Assembly (NCBI GenBank): GCA_018398585.1
Contig: JAGTTD010000022.1
Coordinates: forward strand, 3,499,501-3,563,500
Reading direction: 5' to 3'
DNA length: 64,000 nt
Source of the DNA: Simmondsia chinensis
Taxonomy: Eukaryota > Streptophyta > Magnoliopsida > Caryophyllales > Simmondsiaceae
Position numbers and translations under genes: made by a program
The notes under the pieces: generated by a model
Seen by the model: only the letters and a program-made list of their open reading frames with translations
Told to the model about the DNA's origin: nothing
Databases searched by the model: none
Shown here: positions 35,390 through 45,316 of the stretch, piece by piece
Position numbering within the stretch: position 1 is the stretch's first letter
Layout of the letters: the number at the start of each line of letters is the position of its first letter

Positions 35390-36010
35390 GGACACAAATA
35401 ACCGCGGGCTCTCACGTTAGATGAGAGTTACCACGTCCGAATACTCCGTGCTCCCATTTCAATTGGAGCAAAAACAACGCCAGCCCCCTGTGCGGGAGGG
35501 GACCCAAGATAACCGCGGGCTCTCACGTTATATGAGAGTTACCATGCCCGAGTACTCCGTGCTTCCATTTCAATTGGAGTAAAAACAACGCCAGCCCCCT
35601 GTGCAGGAGGGGACCCAAGATAACCGCGGGCTTTCACGTTATATGAGAGTTACCACGCCCGAATACTTTGTGCTTCCATTTCAATTGGAGCAAAAACAAC
35701 GCCAGCCCCCTGTGCAGGAGGGGACCCAAAATAACCGCGGGCTCTCACGTTGGGTGAGAGTTACCACACCCGAATACTCCGTGCTCCCATTTCAATTGGA
35801 GCAAAAACAACGTCAGCTCCCTGTGCGGGAGGGGACCCAAGATAACCGCGGGCTCTCACGTTAGGTGAGAGTTACCACGCCCGAATACTCCGTGCTCCTA
35901 TGTGGGAGGGGACCCAAGATAACCGCAGGCTCTCACGTTAGGTGAGAGTTACCACACCCGAATACTCCGTGCTCCCATTTCAATTGGAGTAAAAACAACG
36001 CCAGCCCCCT
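35390..36010. repeat. 111-bp minisatellite, about 5.7 units
   Basis: 'accgcgggctctcacgtt' starts at 35401, 35512, 35623, 35734 and 35845, a strict 111-base period, then at 35932 after an internal deletion. Each unit holds the small palindrome 'tctcacgttatatgagag'-like hairpin and 'gccagccccctgtgcggg'. Because 111 is divisible by three it yields a spurious repeated ORF. Confidence 0.92.
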
Positions 36011-37929
36011 GCGTGTGAGGGGTAGTATGCCTGCCTAAGAAGGACTTATGGCTCGAGTAAATATTGCCAGCCTGAGAAGGGCTTACAGCGTAAATGTGTC
36101 TTACCCGCCTGAGAAGGGCTTACGGCTCGACTAGATATTGCCAGCCTAAGAAGGGCTTACGACTCCCTTGTCTCCGAGCTCCCAATGCTACTTGGAGCAA
36201 ATCCCAACATCAGCCCCGGTATCAATGGGGCGTACATCATCGCGGGCTCCCGATAATATTGGGAGTCTACCATGGATAACAATCTCAGCCTCCAACCCCC
36301 GGCCTAGGGCTGGGTTAACATGGATCACATAAGGAACTTTAACCAAGTAATTCACATAAGGAACATAAATCACATAGAGAATGTTAAGCCCCCATCCCCC
36401 GGCTGGGGACTGGGTTAAACGTAAATCATATAAGGAACATCAATCACGTAATTCACATGAGGAACATAAATCACATAGAGAATGTTAAGCCCCCAGCCCC
36501 CGGCTGGGTTGAAATGAGGACAAATAACATAATTTTGCCACCAGTCGTTACTGGTGAACACGAATACGGCTACCCACAGTCGTTGATAAATGGTAGATTC
36601 CACAATTGTCAAGAGGCGGCTTGAAACTGGTAAGCAGAATGCGATTATGCACGTTTGTCAGTGAGTATGCCTTGTGGTTTATGCATGCCTCATTAAAAGT
36701 GGTAGACTTTTTTAGGTGCCAAAGGGTGCCTTATAAGTTTGTAGAATAATGTGTCATTCGCACCGTGAAGGTGAGGGGTCTTTTGAGGCTTTAGCCTTAG
36801 CTCTGGAAGTATTAGTCTCTTTATTGGAGAGCGAATGAGCCGAGATGAGTGTCACGAGTGTTTCGCTGCTACCTTTGCGGGCTGTAGTACCCGGATAAGT
36901 AGCTTGGCGGCAGTGCCTAGTTGCTCCGTTTGGCGGAATCGTTTAGTCAAAACTAAAAGGGGCGACATCAAGGTATATTGGCGTTACTGCACAGCCGGCC
37001 CAATGGGCAGTAGCACCTAGGTAAAGTGGAAAGCGTAGAGCTAAGTTCGTGGGCGAGGCTTAGTTAGAAACAACATCAAATTGGCCTCGTTGTTCATCCT
37101 AATGAGTTGCTTAAGTTTGTTGGTGTTGGCTTTTACTTCGCCTCTGGTGGGCTACTCGTTTAAGGAGTTGGTGAGGTTATCTGGCCAAGGTCACAGGTGG
37201 TTGTAACTGGTCAAGCTTGTAGGTGCCGCCAAGGTCATTGGCGATGCACTAGGTTAACATTGTTGAATTCGTTTTTGTGGCGGCTGAAGCCTTAATTTAG
37301 TAGTAAAGTTCCTATTAGTGAGCTTTCGCCACATTCTATTGTTGGTGGTGCCAAATGTATATCGTTGGTGGCGTTGTGATTTAACATTGGCACCCCTTAG
37401 GCATTTGCTTAGTTCAGTGGTGACGGTGTTATTATTGAAGGGAACCCCTGGAGGGCGCTACCCTTATATCAGGCAGTAATCTTCCTCCTAGCTCAAATTT
37501 TGCTTTAATTGGCTCACTTTTGGGTTAAGGATACTGCCGCCTTCACATATAACAGTGTTTTGTGCTAATTTAATTGTTACTAATGTTTGGGTTAGTGTTT
37601 TAATAAGCTAGAATTTTTGAAACGAAATAACAATAGTAGTTGGTTTTCTATTTTATTACTATTACTTTGCTTTGTTTTTCTTTATTTGGCCCTTGGCCGT
37701 GGCAAGTTCAGGTATTACTGTTTCGGGTTTAAAAAAGACTTGGTGGACGGTTTTTTGGGATCGGTATTGAGCCTAAGGCAAACGCAAATGTTCCCTGTTA
37801 AAAACCCAATCCAAGTGCCCATACCTCCTAAAAGATAAATTACCTGAAGCAGGTACCTTAGCCCCCAGCTGTATGAGGGACTTAGGCGTCTTGCAAGAGG
37901 TACCAGGTTAAACGTTAGCAAGCTATCTT
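36011..37929. other. Degenerate repeats and non-coding leader of the Tat-like element
   Basis: 36030-36160 repeats 'cctgagaagggcttacggct'; 36280-36510 repeats 'gttaagcccccagcccccgg' and 'aatcacatagagaatgttaa'. From 36600 to the PBS there is GT-rich DNA with many 'ggtggtgcc/ggcggc' phrases and no credible ORF. Confidence 0.5.
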
Positions 37930-37952
37930 TCCCACAGACGGCGCCTTTGTTT

Positions 37953-39234
37953 CGGTTAAATTTGGTTTTGTCAGTGAGCTAGACCCAAACGTCCCGAGCA
38001 ACAAATATTTGTAGGTTCTGGATGAGAGCGGGACTCAACTCTCACTTGAGAAAGCAGCCGCTGACGCGTTTAACCCGTTCTCTCCTGCAAAACGAGCAAG
38101 GCTGTCAGAAGGACCCGCGGTGGTTTGGACTGCGGGGGACCCCTCCGATGCCTAAGTCGGTAGAGGAAGTGGTAGCGGCAATAAATAAATATGCGTAAGG
38201 TAAATGATACCTGGTAAGCAGAAGTCGGCTCGTAGAGAGAGGCATGTCGGATGGTCATCGTGGAGGGGAGGGAGCAAACTTGGGTCCTTATAAAGGGAGA
38301 GACGTGAGGTCTCTTAGGGAGAGGGTGAGGCGTGGGGCCCTGGGGTGGATTATGGAGAGAGAGAGAGGGGGGACGAGCCTGTCCTTGCTTTTGCCTGAAT
38401 GAGGGAAGTGAGGTTGGTATTTATAGGGGAGGGGAATTTGGTTGGTGCTGGGCGGTAATTCCAGGTTGGGGCGATACCGCCTAGCTTTGCATAACAGGGA
38501 GGTGAAGATAGCTGATTGGTTGAAGGAGAGGTGGTACCGCCTGGGTGGTGAGGAGGTGATGCCGCCTGGGTGATGATTGGTTAGGAGGGGTGGTGGTACC
38601 GCTTGAGTGGTGATTGGTTGAGAGGGGAGGTGGTACCGCCTGGGTGGTGATTGGTTGAGAGTGGTGGTGGTACCGCCTGGGTGATGAGGAGGTGGTATCG
38701 CCTGGTGACGATTGGTTGAGAGGGGAGGTGATACCGCCTGAGTTTGTGCCTGATAGTACGAAGACGGTGAGTGCAGACCGTGGGTGGATAAGCGAAAGTC
38801 TAGGTTGACGGTACCGTGGTGCTGGTGGATGTGGGCGGTAGCAAGTTAGGCGGTAGCTAGGATTGGCGATACCGTGGTGCTTCATGTTAGTCGAATACTG
38901 ATGGTAATGGAAGATGAGCGTGTACCATAAGTATGTTGACGGTAGGCAGGATTGGCGGTACCAAGGCCTATGGTAGGCGGCACCTTATGATGGAGGAAGC
39001 CAGTGGTACCGGGAGTCTAGGTGTGGGATAGAGATGAGCGGTATTGACTACTGTGTACTCTCTAGGTTGGCGGCACCTTGGCTTATGGTAACTAGGTCAG
39101 GTGGCGGTATATTTAGTGCCGCCAACCTACTATCGTGATGGGCTTAAGGCAGTTACTTATCCTGGAGCATGGAGGAGCCGCCAGTTCTGGTACCGTGGTT
39201 AATTTATTGACCTAGTTTACTTTTTTTCCCAACA
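37953..39234 (-). mobile_element. Right (5') LTR of the Tat-like element
   Basis: Starts tgtttcggttaaat on the plus strand right after the PBS and ends CCCAACA at 39234. The 38245-39234 portion matches the left LTR. TATA on the minus strand near 38419-38425. Confidence 0.72.
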
Positions 39235-40389
39235 GTATGATTATGGATTTGGATAGTTGGTGCAGGTATGGAGGAGGCACCCTCGGTTCCCACCCTGCCC
39301 GTATATGGGCCCTTGCAAATCTCTAGTGTCATCTTGAAGGAAAGAGTATAACATTGATAGCTTCTATGAGTTGAATAATTGGTCGAATGACCATAATGTA
39401 TTGCTATTTGTGATGATGCATTAGGAAGATTTATTCCTTGATGGATCTTTCAAAAAAAAAAAATTTTCTTACCTTTACAAAAAATATAAATTCATTTGTT
39501 CTTTCTTATTAAGCATGACACTGATGAGTGTTAGTCAAGACTGACATAACATGTTAAAAAATACGGTATAAAGTCGCTAAGAGAAAATCAAATGATTTTT
39601 ATTTGAATGCATGTTTATTTGTGCTATAATGGAGCAAAAATGTCTTTTTACAAAAAAATGCACTTCATATCAGGTTTTTACAAGTGTTTGGTCTATACAA
39701 CGCTTTGTGTTTGGAAATTAATGAAAAACGCAACAGCAAAAAAGTATTATTATGAAAATATTTTGTAAAAAGTTAGTTAACTTTAAGAGTTTTACGTTTC
39801 TTGTAAAAATATAAAAAATTTTGAAGGAAAATGCTTTGTGTTTGGAAGTCAATGAAAAATGCAACGGCAAAAAGTATTATTATGAAAATATTATGTAAAA
39901 ATTTAGCTAATTTTAAGAGTTTTACGTTTCTCATAGTATAAAAATGTTTGATCTTTGATTTAATTTTTCAGTTTGGTCTCATTTAAATATCATTTTGTAT
40001 TAATAGGCTAACTACAACAATTAATATTACGGAACATCTATTTACTTATTTATTCATCAGTCAATAATAGTTAATAGTTAATCAATTAACTAATCTTTAA
40101 CAACTATGAACTATTTGCTTGCAACAAGTTAACCAGAAACAATGTACACCAAACATACTCTTATGTATAATTTGATTTAGTAAAATGGTTACTTAAGTGC
40201 CTTGAGGTTTAATAATTTATTACTTAAGTACTTTGATATTTAATATATAAAATGAGACACCTTAAAATTTAAATATTTTATTATATAAACATTCTATGTT
40301 AAAATTAAAAAAATTTTGACAAAAATCTAACTAATTTTATATAAAAAATACTAATATAATAATTTTAGCACGAAAATAACATTAACTTT
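39235..40389. other. AT-rich spacer with a fragment of the snRNA-locus repeat
   Basis: 39370-39455 ('ttgaataattggtcgaatgaccata', 'gatgatgcattaggaagattt') matches 62430-62510 in unit B, so a piece of the same duplicated locus lies here. 39700-39935 holds a direct duplication with about 130-base spacing (aatgaaaaacgcaacagcaa / aatgaaaaatgcaacggcaa). No gene. Confidence 0.55.
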
Positions 40390-40734
40390 TTGTTCAATAC
40401 ACTTACATTTTGGATAAGTACTAAGAAATTGGAGAGAAATCAAAAAGGGCAATGCTTGTGTCAGAGTGTCCTCGGGGAATCCATTGCCTGTCTTCGGCCG
40501 CATCCCTACCCGCAAAACTCTTTCAAATTGTCACTCAAAAATGGCGAAATTACTCCCCCCTCCAATTTGTGGTCATTTCTTGGGCGAAATGGGTATGTGA
40601 TTTTTGCATCGTTATGGTGAGTCTGTACCAGCCAAGTAACAGTATCACTGCATGTTTGGATTCACAATCCCTCCTTAAATTTGGGTCTCTAAGGTATGTT
40701 TCTCTTTCTTTTCTACCATTGTTTATCTCTTATG

Positions 40735-41146
40735 CTTTGTTTGGCAACTGGTTAAAGGGAGTAATGAGGGGGAAGGTCAAGAAGGGTAAAGAGAGGGAGG
40801 TTAAGGTATGATCTTATCCTTATTTGGATACGTTAAAAGAAGAGGGGTAAGGGTAATGAGAGGTAAATAAGTTAACCTTGTTTGACAATTGGGTAAAAAG
40901 TTAAGGAAAAAGAGGGTTATAGTAAAATAGGGGTAAACTTGTTCAAAATTTTAAAAAAATTTAACTTATTTTCTTTTACCTCCAGGGAGTTAAAGAAAAT
41001 GAAGGTAAGTGGAGTAATGGAGGGTAAGTTTTTACCCCCGTTACCCTCCTTTAACCCTCTTCATGTTTTGATAGACGGGAGTAACAATTTACCCCCTTAT
41101 CCTTACCCTCTTTTACTTCCATTACCCTGTTGTTACCATATAGGGG
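40735..41146. mobile_element. MITE inserted in unit A only, TSD TTATG
   Basis: Unit B reads through this point without the segment (…tatcttatgggctaattttg…), whereas unit A has 412 extra bases flanked by TTATG (40730-40734, 41147-41151). The ends (ctttgtttggcaactgg; ...gttaccatatagggg) and interior are foldback-like, rich in 'ggtaatgagggg/ttaccctc' complements. No coding capacity. Confidence 0.75.
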
Positions 41147-41295
41147 TTATGCTCCAATTTTGTTCTGATATGTTTTTTTTGTTATATGAAAAAGATAAGA
41201 AATGAAATTTGTAAGCATTTAATGATGGGATGGGAGACGAATTGCAGAGGTAAAAGACCAGATAAACGACAAAGTGCTTGAGCCCACCGTAGCAA

Positions 41296-41339
41296 AACCC
41301 ACATCGCTAATTTATCGTTGTCTTGGACTATTTTTATAT
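41296..41339 (+). promoter_or_regulatory. U3 promoter (USE and TATA), unit A
   Basis: USE-like aacccacatcg at 41296-41306 (plant consensus RTCCCACATCG) and TATA-like ttatat at 41334-41339, 27 bases apart; the TATA lies 28 bases before the RNA start. The spacing is shorter than the 33 bases seen at the U2 genes here, which fits a Pol III-type plant U3 promoter. Confidence 0.75.
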
Positions 41340-41361
41340 GCGGGAGTAAGGCGAGTAGGGC

Positions 41362-41575
41362 ACGACCTTACTTGAACAGGATCTGTTCTATAGGCTCGTA
41401 CTTCTGTATCCTTGAGTTCAAAGGAGACAGGAACCTACGTTCGGTTGATGAACTATGACCGTGTGACTAGAGCGTGATTAACAGCTCTAGTGGGCCTCGG
41501 TTCACTCGGGCAGTAGAGGATCGTTCCTAGTTGGTTGCTCCACAATGGCTAGGGTGGTCACATGGTTGTCTGACG
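41362..41575 (+). ncRNA. U3: U3 snoRNA gene, unit A
   Basis: Box C/D snoRNA that guides early cleavages of pre-ribosomal RNA in the nucleolus. The 5' end acgaccttacttgaacagg and box A ggatctgttctata (41379-41392) are those of plant U3. Further boxes: C' ttgatgaac (41445-41453), B gagcgtga (41470-41477), C ggatcgttcc (41518-41527) and D gtctga (41568-41573). Length about 214, as usual for plants. It has a USE/TATA upstream and an oligo-T run downstream. All boxes look canonical, so this copy could be active. The exact 3' end is estimated from box D. Confidence 0.9.
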
Positions 41576-41586
41576 AACTTCATATC

Positions 41587-41596
41587 TTTTTTTTTT
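41587..41596 (+). terminator. Oligo-T Pol III terminator of U3, unit A
   Basis: Ten T residues about 12 bases after the U3 3' end, consistent with RNA polymerase III termination. Confidence 0.7.
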
Positions 41597-41746
41597 TATA
41601 TCGAATAGTTAAATCTTTTCTTTTACCTTTGGCCTTGTTAATCCTATAGACAGCTATCAATTTTGACCTCAATACATTGTCTTTTTTGTTCTATTGCTGC
41701 TTGAAAGTTCTTCTCGAGTAAATATTTGGGGTCAAAATCACTTGTA

Positions 41747-42584
41747 TATTTGTGTTGGACTATTATACCCTCGTGGAGGATAGGAATTTTGACTTGGCTT
41801 AACCAACCTGACTAAGATTGGTGCATTACTTTCACATTTTCGAAATCCACACGGCTCCCATGATACCTAAAGGAGAGTTAACGGTGTCACTCTAGGTGGC
41901 TGATCGAAAAAAGTAAACATTTTAAGGTGGCTTTTTGAACTGTCAAAAACAGTTGTTTATTTGTGTTGGACTATTATACCCTCGTGGAGGCTAGGAATTT
42001 TGACTTGGCTTAACCAACCTGACTAAGATTGGTGCATTACTTTCACATTTTCGAAATCCACACGGCTCCCATGATACCTAAAGGAGAGTTAACGGTGTCA
42101 CTCTAGGTGGCTGATCGAAAAAAGTAAACATTTTAAGGTGGCTTTTTGAACTGTCAAAAACAGTTGTTTATTTGTGTTGGACTATTATACCCTCATGGAG
42201 GCTAGGAATTTTGACTTGGCTTAAGCAACCTGACTAAGATTGGTGCATTACTTTCACATTTTCGAATTCCACACGGCTCCCATGATACCTAAAGGAGAGT
42301 TAACGGTGTCACTCTAGGTGGCTAATCGAAAAAAGTAAACATTTTAAGGTGGCTTTTTGAACTGTCAAAATCAGTTGTTTATTTGTGTTGGACTATTATA
42401 TCCTCGTGGAGGCTAGGAATTTTGACTTGGCTTAACCAACCTGACTAAGATTGGTGCATTACTTTCATATTTTCAAAATCCACACGGCTCCCATGATACC
42501 TAAAGGAGAGTTAACGGTGTCACTCTAGGTGGCTGATTGAAAAAAGTAAACATTTTAAGGTGGCTTTTTGAACTATCTAAAATT
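41747..42584. repeat. 211-bp tandem repeat, about 4 units, downstream of U3
   Basis: 'tatttgtgttggactattat' starts at 41747, 41958, 42169 and 42380, exactly 211 bases apart, with very few differences between units. Unit B has only one diverged equivalent (about 60300-60480), so the expansion is recent and specific to unit A. Confidence 0.93.
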
Positions 42585-42962
42585 TATGATGGTTAAGTGA
42601 AAAACAACCATTTTTGAAGTTATTTTTTCCTCATAGAAAACCCTTTCTTTTATCTAGACTCTTGGCATAGGACCGTTTATTGTGTTTTACAGCTAGGTTC
42701 GAATCCCGTGCCATATCTATAAGGGTTCTAAGTTCAAATCTTCTACCCCATATCATCCAAAACAAAAAAGGAAACTGCGGTGTTCTATCCTTCCATAATT
42801 AGAATATGAAGGTTTGTTGCATTGATGGTGCTTAGCTTTCTAAGACTTTTCTGATGAGTTCATTTTTTTAGGAAATCATTAATGATACAACTGAAATGTA
42901 CCACATCATAAGAGTTAGCAAATTCCGACATGAATGCTAGAGGTTTGAATTTTTGAATCCTT

Positions 42963-43176
42963 AGAACTCCGAAATTAAGCGTGTTTGGGCGATAGTAGTA
43001 CCAGGATGGGTGACCTCCTGGGAAGTCCTCACCCTCAGGTTGGGGGCACTAGGAAACAGCTTCTCTTCAGGTTAACACCCTGAAGGGGGAAGGCTGCGTA
43101 CTTCCGCCCCCCCAGACCCTGCGTAGGTGGGATCCTTTGAGGCATTGGGTATGTTCCTTTATGTTCCTTCCTTTTT
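42963..43176 (+). mobile_element. 5S rRNA-derived SINE, 5'-truncated, Angio-domain tail
   Basis: 42963-43030 matches the second half of plant 5S rRNA (agaactccgaaattaagcg, gtagtaccaggatgggtgac, ctcctgggaagtcctc) and passes directly into the Angio-domain (ggttgggggcactagg, aggctgcgtacttccgcc, agaccctgcgtagg, cattgggtatgttcc). Unit B is continuous across the same point (…gattccttgctaattg…), so both parts arrived as one insertion. A short TCCTT repeat flanks it. Compared with 52014-52277 the first 40 or so bases of the 5S head are missing. Confidence 0.8.
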
Positions 43177-44636
43177 GCTAATTGGCTTTGTGATGCAATT
43201 TATATGTATCATTTGATTTTATTGAGTATGTTTTGTGTTCGAAAGTTAATCAATTGTAAATTTGCATCTTACAATTATGTTTGTGTACTACTGTGTGTCA
43301 ACCATTTAATTTATTGGTGGTTGGATGGCCAGGGTTTCGGGTAGGGTTTTATATAAGTGAGAAGGAAGACGATGCAAAAGGAAAGGGAAAAATTCGGCGT
43401 CAGTCTTTTGAAATTTGAATCCTGGTGGAAGGTAATAATTGCGACCTGGCTTCACCAATCTGATTAGATTGGATTAGTGTGCTACTTTTCTAAAAAATTT
43501 GAAAGTTATAGCGGTTAAGTGAAAACAACCATTTTGAAGGTGTTCTTTTTTTTATGAAAAAAGACCCTTTATTTTATCAATATTATTTCTATAGGATGTC
43601 AATTTTGATAGTTGTTTTACCGCTAGGTTCAAATCCCGTGCCATATCATTATAAGTTGAAATCTCCTACCCCATTTATATCCTTCTATAATTAGAATTTG
43701 AAGGTTGTTGCATTCGTGGTGCTTAGCTTTCCAAGGCTCTTCTGACGAGTTTATTTTCTCAGGAAGTCGTTGGTGATACAACCCAAATGTCCCACGTCAT
43801 AGAAAATATAGCGAAAAATGCCAAGATATGTACTTGAGGTTTGAGTGCTTTTGGCATTGCTAATTGGTTTTGAGATACGATCTATACTTATCATTGAATT
43901 TTACAACTAGGAGGACCTGCCATCTCTTGTACATATCTGAGCTTAGATACAGTTTTATGTACAATGACGTCCGATCATGCGGACCCAAATATGTTGCTAC
44001 ATATAAACCCGAACAAGATTTCATCTCATAAACTAATTTGAGATGGGTGGACTATTCGACTAGAATTATATATTAATTTCCTTCTTTGTACGACTTCAAT
44101 GTGGGACTTTTCCTACTGAAGTCACATATAGGACTATTAACAATCAATCCCACTAGATATAGTCTTTTGTTTGAGATTTGCATTTTCTAAGTGATCAACA
44201 CAAATGTTGTTATCTTAGTCTATTAGTGATGATCCTTTTTGACTCTTGATGAAACCATCGAACAATTCTTATGAGTCACTACCTCCAACAAAAAGGATGA
44301 CTGTGTGATTTTTGAACGGCACATTAGTAGTGCTAAATAAGCTATGAAAAAATAAGGGTTGAAGTGGGCTTGTGCATTATCTGAGCTTGGCCATTTAATA
44401 TGCATCCAACTAGGAATTGGAGTCATGTTAAATATATAGAAACAATCATGAATCTTCTGTTGAGAGCTCAATCTTTTTGGATTTGTCAATTCCTTGACGA
44501 GCAACATCATAGAAGTATGCAAGTTTGAGAATAGTCATAGAAGATGCAATTTTCTTCTTGTTGGTAAGACATCGTGGGCCATCAATATAGACTATAGAAC
44601 GTAATAAGTGTATTATTGGTTAATTTTGTTGCTTAA
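43177..44636. other. Unit A spacer, internally repeated
   Basis: Contains a second copy of the 42590-42960 sequence (about 43500-43880, 'gcggttaagtgaaaacaacc'), then 'ttttacaactaggagg' and later text shared with unit B at 61770-62400. B-box-like 'gctaggttcaaatcccgtgcc' at 43623 (also at 42691 and 60600) hints at an old tRNA-derived SINE. No gene. Confidence 0.5.
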
Positions 44637-45287
44637 TGTCACAACCTTGCGGATGTGACGGCCAAAGTTCAAGACTTGGGCCCGAATGAAAGAGAGGTTA
44701 GGTGAGAAAAGAAAGAGAAATAGAGTTTAGATGAGAGAAAGAATTAGAGTAAGTTGAGAGAAAAGTAGAGTAAGATGAGAATTGAGAGAATTAGATGAGA
44801 AATGAAAGAGATATTTCATTAATTGTCAATTGATGAATACAATGAATACAAAATACCTATTTATAAAAATACAAGAATTACTAAAAATAATACTAAATAC
44901 ATCAATTAAATCTAGATAATATCTTGAAAATATTCCCTAACGGCTAGTAGGGGAGCGGGCCTCTAACGGCTAGTTTGGAGCGTGCCCAACGATCAAGAGG
45001 AGCGGGCCTCTAACGGCTAGTACAGGCTAGATCCAGGGGAGCGCCAGGCACGGGCTCAGGTGCGGCACAGCACTGGGGAAGGACGCTGGGGACGCAGGCT
45101 GACACGGGACTGGGGCGCGAACTGGGACAAGCCAAGACAAGGCCAAGGCGCGAACTGGCACGGCACTTGACACTGTCTGGACACGAACTGGGCAGCGACC
45201 TGGGACAGCATCTTGACAAGCATGGATCACGGACCTGCTCATATCTGGACAAAGTAAAGGAAAACCGAGAGTGTCATGACCATGACA
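44637..45287 (-). mobile_element. 3' LTR of the gypsy element
   Basis: 651 bp; includes a TATA-like sequence on the minus strand ('atttttataaatagg' near 44860-44875) and a GC-rich cap at 44940-45240. Confidence 0.93.
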
Positions 45288-45316
45288 ATACCCCCTCCTC
45301 AAGCCAATCCTTGTCC

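Larger units (their letters stand above)
30932..39234 (-). mobile_element. Minus-oriented Tat-like element without visible pol, carrying an antisense gene
   Basis: A right LTR (37953-39234) and a shorter left LTR (30932-31968) share about 1 kb of strong similarity. On the minus strand the right LTR has TATA (cctataaataccaacc), the U5-like 'gacttaggcatcggagggg', the end CCGAAACA, and then the PBS ggcgccgtctgtgggaa (37930-37946). A purine tract (gagtggggggctaac, minus strand) abuts the left LTR at 31969. The 6-kb interior has no protease, RT or integrase on either strand; it holds a plus-strand gene and a minisatellite. The left LTR lacks about 290 bases of U5, which explains why no TSD is found. 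Confidence 0.72.

Noticed and set aside
35601..35864. 87-codon ORF with 37-residue repeats
   Set aside because: The 111-bp minisatellite has a period divisible by three, so an open repeated frame arises by itself.
30927..39239. A 5-bp TSD around the Tat-like element (gcata / gtatg)
   Set aside because: Only three of five bases agree, and the left LTR appears truncated, so no TSD is claimed.
41747..42584. Regular repeats considered as a CRISPR array
   Set aside because: The repeats are contiguous 211-bp monomers with no spacers and the DNA is plant nuclear; no cas genes.
42963..43030. A functional 5S rRNA gene
   Set aside because: Only the second half of 5S is present, with substitutions, and it runs into a SINE tail. 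The copy at 52018-52130 is longer but also diverged and flanked by SINE features.
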